Below are positions 7,797-15,586 of a stretch of 33,017 bases of DNA, piece after piece. The notes beneath the pieces were generated by a model, which ran no database searches, was not told where the DNA came from, and was given only the letters and a program-made list of their open reading frames with translations. Position numbers and translations under genes: made by a program. The DNA is from Pseudomonadota bacterium (GTDB taxonomy: Bacteria > Desulfobacterota > Syntrophia > Syntrophales > UBA5619): positions 1 through 33,017 of the forward strand of contig JAHJXP010000066.1 of assembly GCA_018827585.1 (NCBI GenBank). The letters are read 5' to 3'. The number at the start of each line of letters is the position of its first letter. Position 1 is the stretch's first letter.

Positions 7797-8561
7797 TCAT
7801 CCGGAAGACACCCCCGGATCTGCCGGCACATCATGACCGTGGACCGCCCGCGCAAGCGTCAGGACGGCAACCGCTTCCGCCTCTGCCTGCATCAGGACGG
7901 CCGCGCATTCCGACAGCGTGCTTCCCGTGGTGAAGACATCATCCACCAGGAGGACCCTCCGGCCGGCGATCTTTTCCGGCTTCCTCACCGCAAAGGCCCC
8001 CCTGACGTTGGCCCACCGCTCCTCCAGGCCCAGGCCGACCTGCGGCGCCGTTGGGACCTCACGCCGCAGCGTCATGAAGTCGAGGGGAATGGAGAACCGC
8101 TTCGAGAGGGAGCGCGCAAGGATCACCGCCTGATTGAAACCCCTCTCCTGCAACCTTTTGCGGTGCAGCGGGACCGGCAGGAGCAGCGAAAAAACCTTCA
8201 TGTCCCAGATCACGCCGGCGAAATCGGCCATGATTCTTCCCAGGACTTCGCCGATCCCCATCCTCCCCCGGTACTTGAAGAGGTGGATTGCCGTCAGCAG
8301 CGTTTCTTCGTAATAGCCCACAGCGCGGGCGATGGCATAGGGCCTCTGTGTCACGAGACAATCCCCGCAGAGATGGTCCGCCCCTTCCGGAAGGGAAAAG
8401 GGGACCCCGCAGCGGGAGCAGAGGGGGGAGCGGATGAAGCGGATCCCGGATAGGCAGGGAGGACAGAAGGGGAGGGAATCATGCCTCTCCAGGATGACGC
8501 CGCAGGTGAGGCAGCGGGGCGGAAAGATCACATCGGCGAGCCCGGTCAAGACCTCTTTCAA
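7797..8561 (-). CDS. comF: ComF family phosphoribosyltransferase-like protein
   Basis: This 254-residue protein has an N-terminal double zinc finger (C17-x2-C20, C33-x2-C36, C48-x2-C51, C65-x2-C68) and a C-terminal type I phosphoribosyltransferase fold with the PRPP loop LLVDDVFTTGSTL (about 204-216). ComF proteins are linked to DNA uptake and recombination in naturally transformable bacteria, but their reaction is unclear. No other competence genes are in the window. The start is TTG 8561, two bases after the rsfS stop and behind AAAGGG, so translation is probably coupled to rsfS. Confidence 0.9.
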   Translation of the reverse strand: MKEVLTGLADVIFPPRCLTCGVILERHDSLPFCPPCLSGIRFIRSPLCSRCGVPFSLPEGADHLCGDCLVTQRPYAIARAVGYYEETLLTAIHLFKYRGRMGIGEVLGRIMADFAGVIWDMKVFSLLLPVPLHRKRLQERGFNQAVILARSLSKRFSIPLDFMTLRREVPTAPQVGLGLEERWANVRGAFAVRKPEKIAGRRVLLVDDVFTTGSTLSECAAVLMQAEAEAVAVLTLARAVHGHDVPADPGVSSG

Positions 8562-8563
8562 GG

Positions 8564-8962
8564 TTACATCCCTTTTGCCAGCGCTTTGAGAGAAACCGTG
8601 TCGTCGGGAACGGCCATCCGGGGCGCCTCCGACCAGAGCCTTTCCAGGTCATAGAAGGTCCGGACGGTATCGAGGAAGACATGGAGGATCACGTCGTCGT
8701 AATCCAGCAGTATCCACTTCCCCGCCGCCTCTCCTTCAACCCCCATGGGCAGGATCCCCGCCTTTTTCAGATTCTCCTGGATGGCCGAAGCGATGGCCCG
8801 GACCTGGCGGTCGGAGCTGCCGGCGCAGATAATGAAATAATCGGCAAAGGCGGAGATCTCCTTCACGTTGAGGATGACGAGATCCTTTGCCTTTTTTTCC
8901 AGGGACGCGTTGACGCACATCAGCGCCCTCTTCCGCGATTCGCTTTCCTTTTTTCTTGCCAA
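8564..8962 (-). CDS. rsfS: Ribosomal silencing factor RsfS
   Basis: RsfS binds ribosomal protein uL14 and blocks 30S/50S joining under nutrient limitation. The core has the family pattern: KDLVILNVKEISAFADYFIICAGSSDRQVRAIA, then GxxAGKWILLDYDDVILHVFL and the RxFYDLERLW tail. The frame can be read from TTG 8995. A strong GGAGG site placed just before TTG 8962 favours a 132-residue product, while some annotators may pick the internal ATG that begins MCVNASL. It is the first gene of the seven-gene minus-strand operon. The usual partners nadD and obg are absent here. Confidence 0.9.
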   Translation of the reverse strand: MARKKESESRKRALMCVNASLEKKAKDLVILNVKEISAFADYFIICAGSSDRQVRAIASAIQENLKKAGILPMGVEGEAAGKWILLDYDDVILHVFLDTVRTFYDLERLWSEAPRMAVPDDTVSLKALAKGM

Positions 8963-9028
8963 TCTCCCTCCTCGATTCGTATCCGCCAAAACCAAGGCCC
9001 CGAAGCCGCTGGAAATAACCTTTTGTTT

Positions 9029-9057
9029 TTAATAACAGAACGCAGGGCTTCTGTCAA
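9029..9057 (-). promoter_or_regulatory. Sigma-70 promoter for the rsfS-rsmB operon
   Basis: On the minus strand TTGACA (9057-9052) and TATTAA (9034-9029) are separated by 17 bases, a perfect -35 and a four-of-six -10. Transcription would begin near 9022, about 60 bases before the rsfS start. All seven genes down to rsmB run in the same direction with gaps of 107 bases or less. Confidence 0.6.
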
Positions 9058-9159
9058 TGGCCGGCGGCGGTCCGTGTCCGGCGGCGCCAGAATCGCCGGT
9101 TGTGAAAAGGGGCCGCTTGTGATACACGGGGCGCTACGGCCAATTACGGTGAGAGCTGC

Positions 9160-9954
9160 ATGCACGAGATTCTGAAAAAAGTCCAGGTCCATGTCCCCTT
9201 TTCCCTCCTTCGGGAGAAGCTGCTGCCGACGGTGATCCGGGAGGGGATCCATCCGGAAATCAGCTTCAGCCACAATGACCTTGACCGGTTCACGGAGTCC
9301 GATTTCCGGGAGACGGCCGACCTCCTTGCGGATGCGGGGCATTCCGTCACGTTTCACGCCCCCTTTATGGACCTGAGGCCGGGGGCGCTCGATCCGCGGA
9401 TCCGGCAGACGACCCTGGAGCGTCTCCGGCAGGTCTTTGTACTTGTCCCCTGGTTCCGGCCGCGCTCCGTTGTCTGCCATCCCTCTTTCGACGAGAAATA
9501 CTACGTCTCCGGGGAAAAGATGTGGTTGCACAACAGCCTCGAAACCTGGCGGCGCCTCCTTGAATATGTCGGGGAGACGGAGACGGTCATCGCCTTGGAG
9601 AACGTCTACGAGCGCGATCCCCACCAACTGCGGCTGCTGTTGGACTCGCTCGCTTCGCCGAAATTCCGGTTCTGTTTCGATACGGGGCATTTCAACGTCT
9701 TTGCCGGCGCTCCGCTCGCGGAATGGATGGAGATCCTGGGCGGAAGTCTGGGCGAGATTCACATCCACGACAACCGGGGGACGGCCGATGAGCACCTGCC
9801 GGCGGGGGAGGGGACTTTCCCCTTCGGCGAACTGCTGGCCATTCTCAGGGAGCGAAACCTAAAGCCGATCCTCACCATAGAGTCCCATACGGAAAAAGGT
9901 CTCTGGCGGATGCTGGAGAACATCCGTTGCATGAAACTGCTGGATGGATTGTGA
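9160..9954 (+). CDS. Sugar phosphate isomerase/epimerase-like TIM barrel protein
   Basis: This 264-residue protein belongs to the xylose-isomerase-like / AP endonuclease 2 superfamily. Metal-ligand positions are recognisable: VTFHAPFMDL, VVCHPSFD, ALENVYE (first Glu), FCFDTGHFNVF (Asp and His), IHIHDNRG (His), DEHLPAGEG and LTIESH (final Glu). The set suggests a divalent-metal sugar isomerase or epimerase, but the fold also covers endonuclease IV-like enzymes, and the substrate cannot be read from sequence. It stands alone, divergent from rsfS and 49 bases before the dppB-type permease. It may be cotranscribed with the transporter, and could then act on an imported compound. Confidence 0.8.
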   Translation: MHEILKKVQVHVPFSLLREKLLPTVIREGIHPEISFSHNDLDRFTESDFRETADLLADAGHSVTFHAPFMDLRPGALDPRIRQTTLERLRQVFVLVPWFRPRSVVCHPSFDEKYYVSGEKMWLHNSLETWRRLLEYVGETETVIALENVYERDPHQLRLLLDSLASPKFRFCFDTGHFNVFAGAPLAEWMEILGGSLGEIHIHDNRGTADEHLPAGEGTFPFGELLAILRERNLKPILTIESHTEKGLWRMLENIRCMKLLDGL

Positions 9955-10003
9955 AGGGTTTTTTCTCCTTTGAGAGGGTAAAAAGAGAGGGAAGCGGAAA
10001 AAG

Positions 10004-10978
10004 ATGCTCCGTTACATCGCGAAAAGACTGCTCTTCATGGCGCCGCTGCTGATCGGGATCACGGTGATCTGCTTCGCGGTGATGCACCTGGCGCCCGGCT
10101 CTCCCACCGATCTGCAGACCCAGATGAACCCGCGCGCCTCCGTGGAGATGAAGGAGCGGCTGCGGGCGATGTACGACCTGGACAAGCCCCTCTATGAGCA
10201 GTACCTCCGCTGGGTGGGAAAACTGGCCGTCCTGGACCTGGGGATCTCCTTTTCGACGGACCGCCGGCCCGTGGCGGACAAGATCCTGGAGCGGCTGCCG
10301 ATCACGATCCTCCTAAATGTCCTGTCCATGATCCTGATCTTCCTTATTGCCATCCCGCTCGGGGTGATCTCCGCCGTCCGCCAGGATTCCCTCTTCGATC
10401 GGATCACCGGCGTTTTTGTCTTTGTCGGCTTTGCCGTCCCCACCTTTTGGCTTGCCCTCCTGCTGATGATCCTTTTCGGGGTCCAGTTGGGATGGCTTCC
10501 GATTTCCGGTATCCGTTCCCTGAACTACGAGTACCTGCCCCCGGGGATGGCCTTCTGGGACCTTCTCCGGCATCTTGTCCTGCCGGTGCTCCTGTCCGCC
10601 TTCGGGGGGCTCGCCGGGCTCTCCCGGTACATGCGGGCGAACATGCTGGAAGTGGTCCGCCAGGATTACATCATGACGGCGCGGGCCAAAGGCCTTTCCG
10701 AGCGGGTCGTGATCTACAAGCACGCCCTGAGAAACGCCCTACTTCCGGTCATCACCATCCTGGGGCTGTCGGTGCCGGGGCTCATCGGGGGGAGCGTGAT
10801 CTTCGAGACGATTTTCTCCATTCCGGGGATGGGACAGCTCTTCTATATGTCGGTCATGGCAAGGGATTACCCGGTGGTCATGGGGATCCTCTTCATCGGC
10901 GCCGTGCTCACCCTGCTGGGCAACCTGATCGCCGACGTTTCTTACGGCCTGGCCGATCCGCGGATCAGGGTTTCCTGA
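10004..10978 (+). CDS. dppB: ABC transporter permease, DppB/OppB type
   Basis: This 324-residue inner-membrane permease begins MLRYIAKRLLFMAPLLIGITV and continues LAPGSPTD, the standard N-terminus of dipeptide/oligopeptide or nickel permease 1. The cytoplasmic coupling loop is clear in YIMTARAKGLSERVVIYKHALRNALLP (the EAA motif) and is followed by GGSVIFETIFSIPGMGQL. About six membrane segments are expected. It is paired with the next gene 10 bases downstream. The solute-binding protein and the two ATPases of the system are not in the window, so the substrate is undetermined. Confidence 0.92.
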   Translation: MLRYIAKRLLFMAPLLIGITVICFAVMHLAPGSPTDLQTQMNPRASVEMKERLRAMYDLDKPLYEQYLRWVGKLAVLDLGISFSTDRRPVADKILERLPITILLNVLSMILIFLIAIPLGVISAVRQDSLFDRITGVFVFVGFAVPTFWLALLLMILFGVQLGWLPISGIRSLNYEYLPPGMAFWDLLRHLVLPVLLSAFGGLAGLSRYMRANMLEVVRQDYIMTARAKGLSERVVIYKHALRNALLPVITILGLSVPGLIGGSVIFETIFSIPGMGQLFYMSVMARDYPVVMGILFIGAVLTLLGNLIADVSYGLADPRIRVS

Positions 10979-10988
10979 GGGGAAGACG

Positions 10989-11822
10989 ATGGGAGATGAT
11001 TTGCGGAAAAGGTTTCTGAAGAACAGGATGGCGGTCGCGGGAAGCGTCATTGTTCTTTTTCTGTTCTGCGTCTCCCTCCTTGCGCCCTGGATCGCCCCCT
11101 ATGATCCGAATGCCATCGACCTGAAAAACGTCCTCGCCCCTCCGTCGGGGGGGCACCCCTTCGGAACGGACCAGCTCGGGAGGGACGTGCTCTCCCGGAT
11201 GGTATTGGGGGCGGGGATTTCACTCAAGGTGGGTTTCGTGGCGACCGGGATCGCCATCCTCATCGGGACTGTTCTCGGCGCCCTGGCCGGCTATTACGGC
11301 CGCTGGGCCGACGCCCTGATCATGCGGTTCGTGGATGTCATGCTCTGTTTCCCGACATTTTTCCTTATCCTGGCGGTGATCGCGATCCTGGAGCCTTCCA
11401 TCTGGAACATCATGGTCGTCATCGGCCTGACCGGTTGGATGGGGGTGACGAGGCTCGTCAGGGCGGACTTCATGGCCCTCAGGGAGAGGGACTTCGTCCA
11501 GGCGGCCCGGGCGGTCGGCGCCGGCGATCTCCGGATCATCTTCCGGCACATCCTTCCCAATGCGATGGCCTCGGTCCTGGTGACGGCGACCCTCGGTGTG
11601 GCGGGGGCGATCCTGACGGAGTCCGCCCTGAGTTTTTTGGGCATTGGCGTGCAGCCGCCGACGCCGAGCTGGGGGAACATCCTCACCGCCGGAAAGGACA
11701 ACATCGACATCGCCTGGTGGCTCTCCCTCTACCCTGGCCTCGCCATCCTGATCACCGTCCTGGGCTACAATCTTTTAGGCGAGGGGATCCGGGACGCCCT
11801 CGACCCGCGCCTCAGAAGATAG
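10989..11822 (+). CDS. dppC: ABC transporter permease, DppC/OppC type
   Basis: This 277-residue partner permease has the N-terminal OppC-like segment (FLKNRMAVAGSVIVLFLF), then HPFGTDQLGRDVLSRMVLGAGISLKVG, a sequence nearly diagnostic of DppC/OppC/NikC. Its EAA loop is DFVQAARAVGAGDLRIIFRHILPN, and the C-terminus has ALSFLGIGVQPPTPSWG. With the preceding gene it would form the heterodimeric membrane channel. After it the strand switches, and the next gene is convergent 24 bases away. The ATPase genes usually found next are therefore missing here, and this locus must use ATPases encoded elsewhere or is incomplete. Confidence 0.92.
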   Translation: MGDDLRKRFLKNRMAVAGSVIVLFLFCVSLLAPWIAPYDPNAIDLKNVLAPPSGGHPFGTDQLGRDVLSRMVLGAGISLKVGFVATGIAILIGTVLGALAGYYGRWADALIMRFVDVMLCFPTFFLILAVIAILEPSIWNIMVVIGLTGWMGVTRLVRADFMALRERDFVQAARAVGAGDLRIIFRHILPNAMASVLVTATLGVAGAILTESALSFLGIGVQPPTPSWGNILTAGKDNIDIAWWLSLYPGLAILITVLGYNLLGEGIRDALDPRLRR

Positions 11823-11846
11823 GCCGTCAGGCTTGGCGATGACTGA

Positions 11847-13205
11847 TCAGCCTCTTTGCGGTTTTCCGTCCTCCGGCTGGGGGTTTCTGGAGCCGCCGGG
11901 TTTTTCGAGCGGGGCGACCCTGACCTTCAGGATGGAGGTCTCGGTCACCTCCTCACAGGTAAGGATGTAGTTCTGCCACTCCAGGGTTTCCCCCTTCTCC
12001 GGAAACCGCCCCAGGCGTTCCAGGATCAGCCCCGCCAGGGTGTCGTAGGGCAGAAAATCGCCGAGATCGACCCCCAACAGATCCTCGACGTCGTTGACGG
12101 GAAGGAGCGCGTCCACCATCAGGCTCCCGTCGGGGAGTTTCTGGAACCGGCGCGCCTCGCCCACATCGTGCTCGTCTTCGATCTCCCCAACAAGTTCCTC
12201 GAGGAGGTCCTCCGTCGTGGCAAGACCGGTCATGACGCCGTACTCGTCCACGACCAACGCCAACTGGATCCGCTTGCGCTGCATCTCCTTGAGGAGGCTG
12301 CTCACCTTCTTCCCCTCCGGCACGAAAAGGGGGTTCCGGATGATTCCGGTGATTGCGAAATCGCTCCCCGTGGACATCCGTCCGACGAGGATGTCCTTTG
12401 TGTGAACGAAGCCGAGAACATGCTCCAGGTCCCCCCGGTATACCGGATAGCGGCTGTACATGTTTTCCTGGACGGTCCGGAGGATCTCCTCCTTGGGCAG
12501 ATCGAGGTTCAGGGCGACGATCCGGGTCCGGGGAACCATCACCTCGCGGACGCAGGTATGGGTGAACTCGAAGATGTTCCTGATGTAGCGGTGCTCGGTC
12601 TCGGTCAGGGCCCCGGCTTGGCTCCCCTCCGAGAGCACCTGCTGAACCTCCTCCCGGGTGACGAATGCGTGTCCTTCTTTCGGCTTGATCCCGAAGAGGG
12701 AAAGGATGGCGCGGTTGGAGAAGGTGAGAAACCTGACCCCGACCACTGCGATGACCGACAGGAAGTGGATCGGCCGGACGACCCTCAGGGCCAGCCGGTC
12801 CGCGTACTGCAGGCCGATGGTTTTAGGGGCCAGTTCGCCGAGGACGAGGAAGAAGTACGATATGCCGATGACCACGATGGCGATGGAGAGAGGCTCGGCC
12901 GCATGCCGGACGATCGGCAGGGGGAAGGCCTTCAGCAGGGGCTTGAGATGTTGGATTGCCGCCGCCCCGCCGACGGCCGAGGCGAGCGAACCGATGACGG
13001 TGACCCCGATCTGGACGGTGGCAAGAAATCTATGGGGGTTTTTCTGTATCTGTTCGACCAGCCGGGCCTCGGCATTGCCGGCCGCGGCGAGGCTTGCGAT
13101 CCGGCTCTTCCGGGCGGAGATGACCGCCAGTTCGGAGGCGGCGAAAAACCCGTTCACCAGAATAAGAATAAAAATGACGACCAGTTCGTTGAAGATCACT
13201 TCCAA
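11847..13205 (-). CDS. CNNM/CorC-type (DUF21-CBS-CorC_HlyC) membrane protein
   Basis: This 452-residue protein has domains in order: an N-terminal DUF21/CNNM membrane domain with about four helices (1-200, including NGFFAASELAVISARKSRI and FLVLGELAPKTIGLQYA), a CBS pair (about 215-340, VMVPRTRIVAL...YSRYPVY...VVDEYGVMTGLATTEDLLEELVGEI), and a C-terminal CorC_HlyC domain. Family members bind ATP-Mg in the CBS pair and export or regulate Mg2+. The old hemolysin label is not well founded. The start is TTG 13205, about 8 bases after AGGAGG, and this ribosome site lies inside the end of a 56-residue ORF whose stop is two bases upstream. Coupled translation is likely. Confidence 0.92.
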   Translation of the reverse strand: MEVIFNELVVIFILILVNGFFAASELAVISARKSRIASLAAAGNAEARLVEQIQKNPHRFLATVQIGVTVIGSLASAVGGAAAIQHLKPLLKAFPLPIVRHAAEPLSIAIVVIGISYFFLVLGELAPKTIGLQYADRLALRVVRPIHFLSVIAVVGVRFLTFSNRAILSLFGIKPKEGHAFVTREEVQQVLSEGSQAGALTETEHRYIRNIFEFTHTCVREVMVPRTRIVALNLDLPKEEILRTVQENMYSRYPVYRGDLEHVLGFVHTKDILVGRMSTGSDFAITGIIRNPLFVPEGKKVSSLLKEMQRKRIQLALVVDEYGVMTGLATTEDLLEELVGEIEDEHDVGEARRFQKLPDGSLMVDALLPVNDVEDLLGVDLGDFLPYDTLAGLILERLGRFPEKGETLEWQNYILTCEEVTETSILKVRVAPLEKPGGSRNPQPEDGKPQRG

Positions 13206-13207
13206 GA

Positions 13208-13378
13208 CTATCCACCTCCTAACAAAACAATTGACTGCTGAATGACCTGTTCAAGCTTGCCTGCCTCAGGCAGGGAAGAGCCATAAACGATGATCGTCCC
13301 TTCCTTTTTTGCAGACGAGAGGTCCGGCGAGGGGGAGAGGTGCGGAAGGATTTCGTCCGGGCGTCCCACGACGGTCAT
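13208..13378 (-). CDS. Unrecognised 56-residue small protein
   Basis: A complete small frame begins at ATG 13378, 8 bases after the stop of the TVP38-type gene and preceded by AAAGGAG. It stops at 13208, two bases before the TTG start of the CorC-type gene. The product begins MTVVGRPDEILPHLSP and has a hydrophobic stretch only near its end (QSIVLLGGG), with a possible strand in GTIIVYGSSL. No family was recognised. The packing and ribosome sites on both sides make it look like a real middle gene of a three-gene operon. Alternatively it could be a translated leader that opens the CorC ribosome site, which lies in its last codons. Composition alone does not prove coding. Confidence 0.5.
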   Translation of the reverse strand: MTVVGRPDEILPHLSPSPDLSSAKKEGTIIVYGSSLPEAGKLEQVIQQSIVLLGGG

Positions 13379-13386
13379 TTCTCCTT

Positions 13387-14061
13387 TCAGGGCGCCCTTT
13401 TTTTTCTTACCAGGCTGAGGATCTCTTCATGGTAGTAGTACGCGAGCAGGACCACCAGGGCGCTGATTCCGAGAATGGTGAACATGGCGACATTCTGGTC
13501 GTTGCGGGCGAAGTTTCCGCTGAGGGAGAGCATGATTGTGCCCAGGAGCCTTCCGGTCGTGCAGATGATCAGAAAGGTCGACATCTTCATGTGGCTGAGA
13601 CCGATGATGTAGGAGAGGGCGTCTTTGGGAAAACCGGGGATCAGAAACAGGATGAAAGAGACGGGGATGCCCCGGTGCTCCATGAAGTAATCGTATTTCT
13701 CGATGATCCGGGGGTTGACCACCTTTTCCACGAAGGGCAGGCCGAGCCAGCGGGCGAGGAGAAAGGCGAGCCACGAGCCGATGGTGAGGCCGATCGTGGA
13801 ATAGAGGGTCCCCATCACCGGACCGTAGAGATACCCCCCGATGAAGCCGTTGACTTCTCCGGGGATCGGGGCCACGATGACCTGGAGGATCTGGAGGCCG
13901 ATGAAGATGACCACGGAGAGGGGGCCGAAGGAGTTTACGAACTCGAGCACCTTCTTCCGGCTGAGGAAGAAACTGTAGAGGTCATAATGAAAAAAAAGAA
14001 AAACGCAGGCGACGATCAGTATCAGCAGGATCGCGATTTTAAGGGTGGCGTGTTTGTTCAT
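13387..14061 (-). CDS. TVP38/TMEM64 (VTT domain) membrane protein
   Basis: This 224-residue integral membrane protein has an N-terminal helix (about 8-25) and the VTT/SNARE-associated core: IGLQILQVIVAPIPGEVNG, then GGYLYGPVMGTLYSTIGLTIGSWLAFLLARWLG, and FLIPGFPKDALSYIIG, matching the DedA/TVP38 re-entrant loop pattern. Related DedA proteins act in lipid-carrier recycling and envelope homeostasis. A specific role here is not shown. It is the first gene of a minus-strand trio with the 56-residue ORF and the CorC-type protein. The 271-base divergent region upstream (14062-14332) holds no gene. It contains TTGACA at 14199-14204 on the plus strand, with only a poor -10 match. Confidence 0.88.
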   Translation of the reverse strand: MNKHATLKIAILLILIVACVFLFFHYDLYSFFLSRKKVLEFVNSFGPLSVVIFIGLQILQVIVAPIPGEVNGFIGGYLYGPVMGTLYSTIGLTIGSWLAFLLARWLGLPFVEKVVNPRIIEKYDYFMEHRGIPVSFILFLIPGFPKDALSYIIGLSHMKMSTFLIICTTGRLLGTIMLSLSGNFARNDQNVAMFTILGISALVVLLAYYYHEEILSLVRKKRAP

Positions 14062-14332
14062 CGGTTTTCTTGCCGTTGTTTTCTTTTTCCCGGGCGCCTT
14101 GCCTGATCCCAGGCCTTCCCTGCATTTTTTTCCAAGATTACATACACGCTAACAAAAGAAAGGGAGATTGTAAAGCAGGATGTTTGCGCCCAAAACAGTT
14201 GACAGGCTCTTTGATTCTGTAGTAGGTGCGACGACCTCCCACAAACGGGACCGGGAAACATCTGTTTTTCGGTCGGGAAAACCAAGGCGCGGATGACCCG
14301 GGCGGGGACTCCGCAGGTTAGCAGGGTGTTTT

Positions 14333-15118
14333 ATGATCCATGGTCTGCTGGTCGGTCTGGTTGCAGGTTCCTTAGGCGGTCTCGTCGGGGTGGGCGGCGG
14401 GGTGATAATAGTGCCCCTGATGACTGAAGCTCTCCGGTTCCGACAGCAGGAGGCGCACGGCACGAGCCTCGTTGCCGTCGTCTTGACCGCCGTGGCAGGG
14501 TCGGTCGTTTACTATCTCCACGGCTCGGCGGACATTCCCGCCTCGGCGATTCTGGCCGGTCTGGCCCTCTGCACGGTGCGCCTCGGGGCAAAGTACTGCT
14601 GTTTCCTCCCCGAATTGAAGCTGAAACGCTATTTCGGCCTTTTTCTCCTCTTCGTCTCTGCGCTGCTCATCCTGAGGCCCTTTCTGCCGCCCGTCATGGA
14701 AGGTTCGTTGCCGGCCTGGATCAGGTGGAGCGTCCTGGTCCTCCTCGGCGCCCTGACCGGTTTTATCTCCGGGATGATGGGGGTGGGCGGGGGGAGCTTT
14801 ATGATACCGATGATGGTCTTCTTCGCCGGCATCCCCCAGCATACGGCCCAGGGAATTTCCCTGCTCGCGATGATACCGGCCTCGACCCTCGGGGCGTGGA
14901 TCCACTGGAAGATGGGGAATATCCGGGTTAGCCTCCTGCCCGGTCTCATCTTCGGGACGCTCGCGGGTGTTTTTGCCGGGGGGAGTTTTGCCCACCTCAT
15001 ACCGGAGGAGGAGCTGAGTCTTCTCTATTCGGTCCTTCTCGTCTATACGGCGGTCCATTACCTGCGGACAAAACCACGGCGCCCAGCGCCGGCGCCTCTT
15101 TCGCCGCCCTCGAAATAA
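14333..15118 (+). CDS. TauE/SafE family permease
   Basis: This 261-residue membrane protein shows the duplicated TauE/SafE plan: two glycine-rich half-repeats, GSLGGLVGVGGGVIIVPLM (about 13-31) and GFISGMMGVGGGSFMIPMM (about 141-159), each followed by three or four hydrophobic helices. Family members export or import sulfite, sulfoacetate, taurine-derived sulfonates and other small organic anions, and the substrate cannot be assigned here. The ATG follows a modest CAGGGTG site. The gene is monocistronic by position, with 468 bases to the next gene. The C-terminus ends in a short proline-rich tail. Confidence 0.9.
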   Translation: MIHGLLVGLVAGSLGGLVGVGGGVIIVPLMTEALRFRQQEAHGTSLVAVVLTAVAGSVVYYLHGSADIPASAILAGLALCTVRLGAKYCCFLPELKLKRYFGLFLLFVSALLILRPFLPPVMEGSLPAWIRWSVLVLLGALTGFISGMMGVGGGSFMIPMMVFFAGIPQHTAQGISLLAMIPASTLGAWIHWKMGNIRVSLLPGLIFGTLAGVFAGGSFAHLIPEEELSLLYSVLLVYTAVHYLRTKPRRPAPAPLSPPSK

Positions 15119-15308
15119 GACGCCTTCGTCAAATGCCGCCCTTCCCGTCGCCCCGTCCCCGCCTCAGTTGCGGGGCAAGCTCCTGCCAGGGCCCGGAACG
15201 TCCTGGAATAACAGGAATCCGCCGCCTGTCCAGGACACTGATCCGTGATTCACCAAAATGACAAGGGATGGCGAGAAAGCACTGTTTTACGAGGTCGTCA
15301 AATATTTC

Positions 15309-15335
15309 TTGACATGCGTATTAAAGTGTAATACT
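15309..15335 (+). promoter_or_regulatory. Promoter of the AAA+ ATPase-GntR operon
   Basis: TTGACA (15309-15314) is followed after 15 bases by AATACT (15330-15335) with an extended -10 TG at 15327-15328. An exact inverted repeat GTATTA-N5-TAATAC (15318-15334) overlaps the spacer and -10 box and could bind a second regulator. The predicted start is near 15342, just upstream of the GntR-type operator. Confidence 0.5.
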
Positions 15336-15349
15336 GACTGGCCGTCCAT

Positions 15350-15360
15350 TGGTCTGACCA
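15350..15360 (+). promoter_or_regulatory. FadR-class GntR operator
   Basis: TGGTCTGACCA matches the FadR-subfamily operator consensus TNGTNNNACNA at every fixed position. It extends to ATTGGTCTGACCAT (15348-15361). It lies about 8-18 bases after the predicted start point. A FadR-type regulator is encoded as the second gene of this same transcript, so negative autoregulation is the simple reading. Confidence 0.65.
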
Positions 15361-15586
15361 TCATGCCATCAGTCCAATTATCACGGACCTTCGTTCGTGC
15401 GCCAAAAGGTTGCATGAACAACCTCTGAAACCTCTATTCGGCATGGAATACCGCTCTTCCGAAGTTTCAATTTCGGTTTTTGATAAATTGCAGCCGGCAA
15501 TAGTAAATACTGGGAGTGATGTTTGGCCTTGTTTCGCAGATGTGCGAGCGGTAGCGCCTGATATAATAAGCGAATAGGAGTTTTTA

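Larger units (their letters stand above)
15119..15586 (+). promoter_or_regulatory. 468-base regulatory intergenic region
   Basis: No convincing gene lies here on either strand. It contains a two-part hairpin at 15200-15236 (GTCCTGG/CCAGGAC with inner ACAGG/CCTGT), the promoter and operator described separately, and then a leader of about 230 bases before the AAA+ ATPase gene. TATAAT at 15562-15567 lacks a matching -35 box. The long leader may hold further control sites. Confidence 0.5.

Noticed and set aside
11856..13241. 461-codon plus-strand frame opposite the CorC-type gene
   Set aside because: It is highly charged, without domain features. The minus-strand DUF21-CBS-CorC protein is complete.
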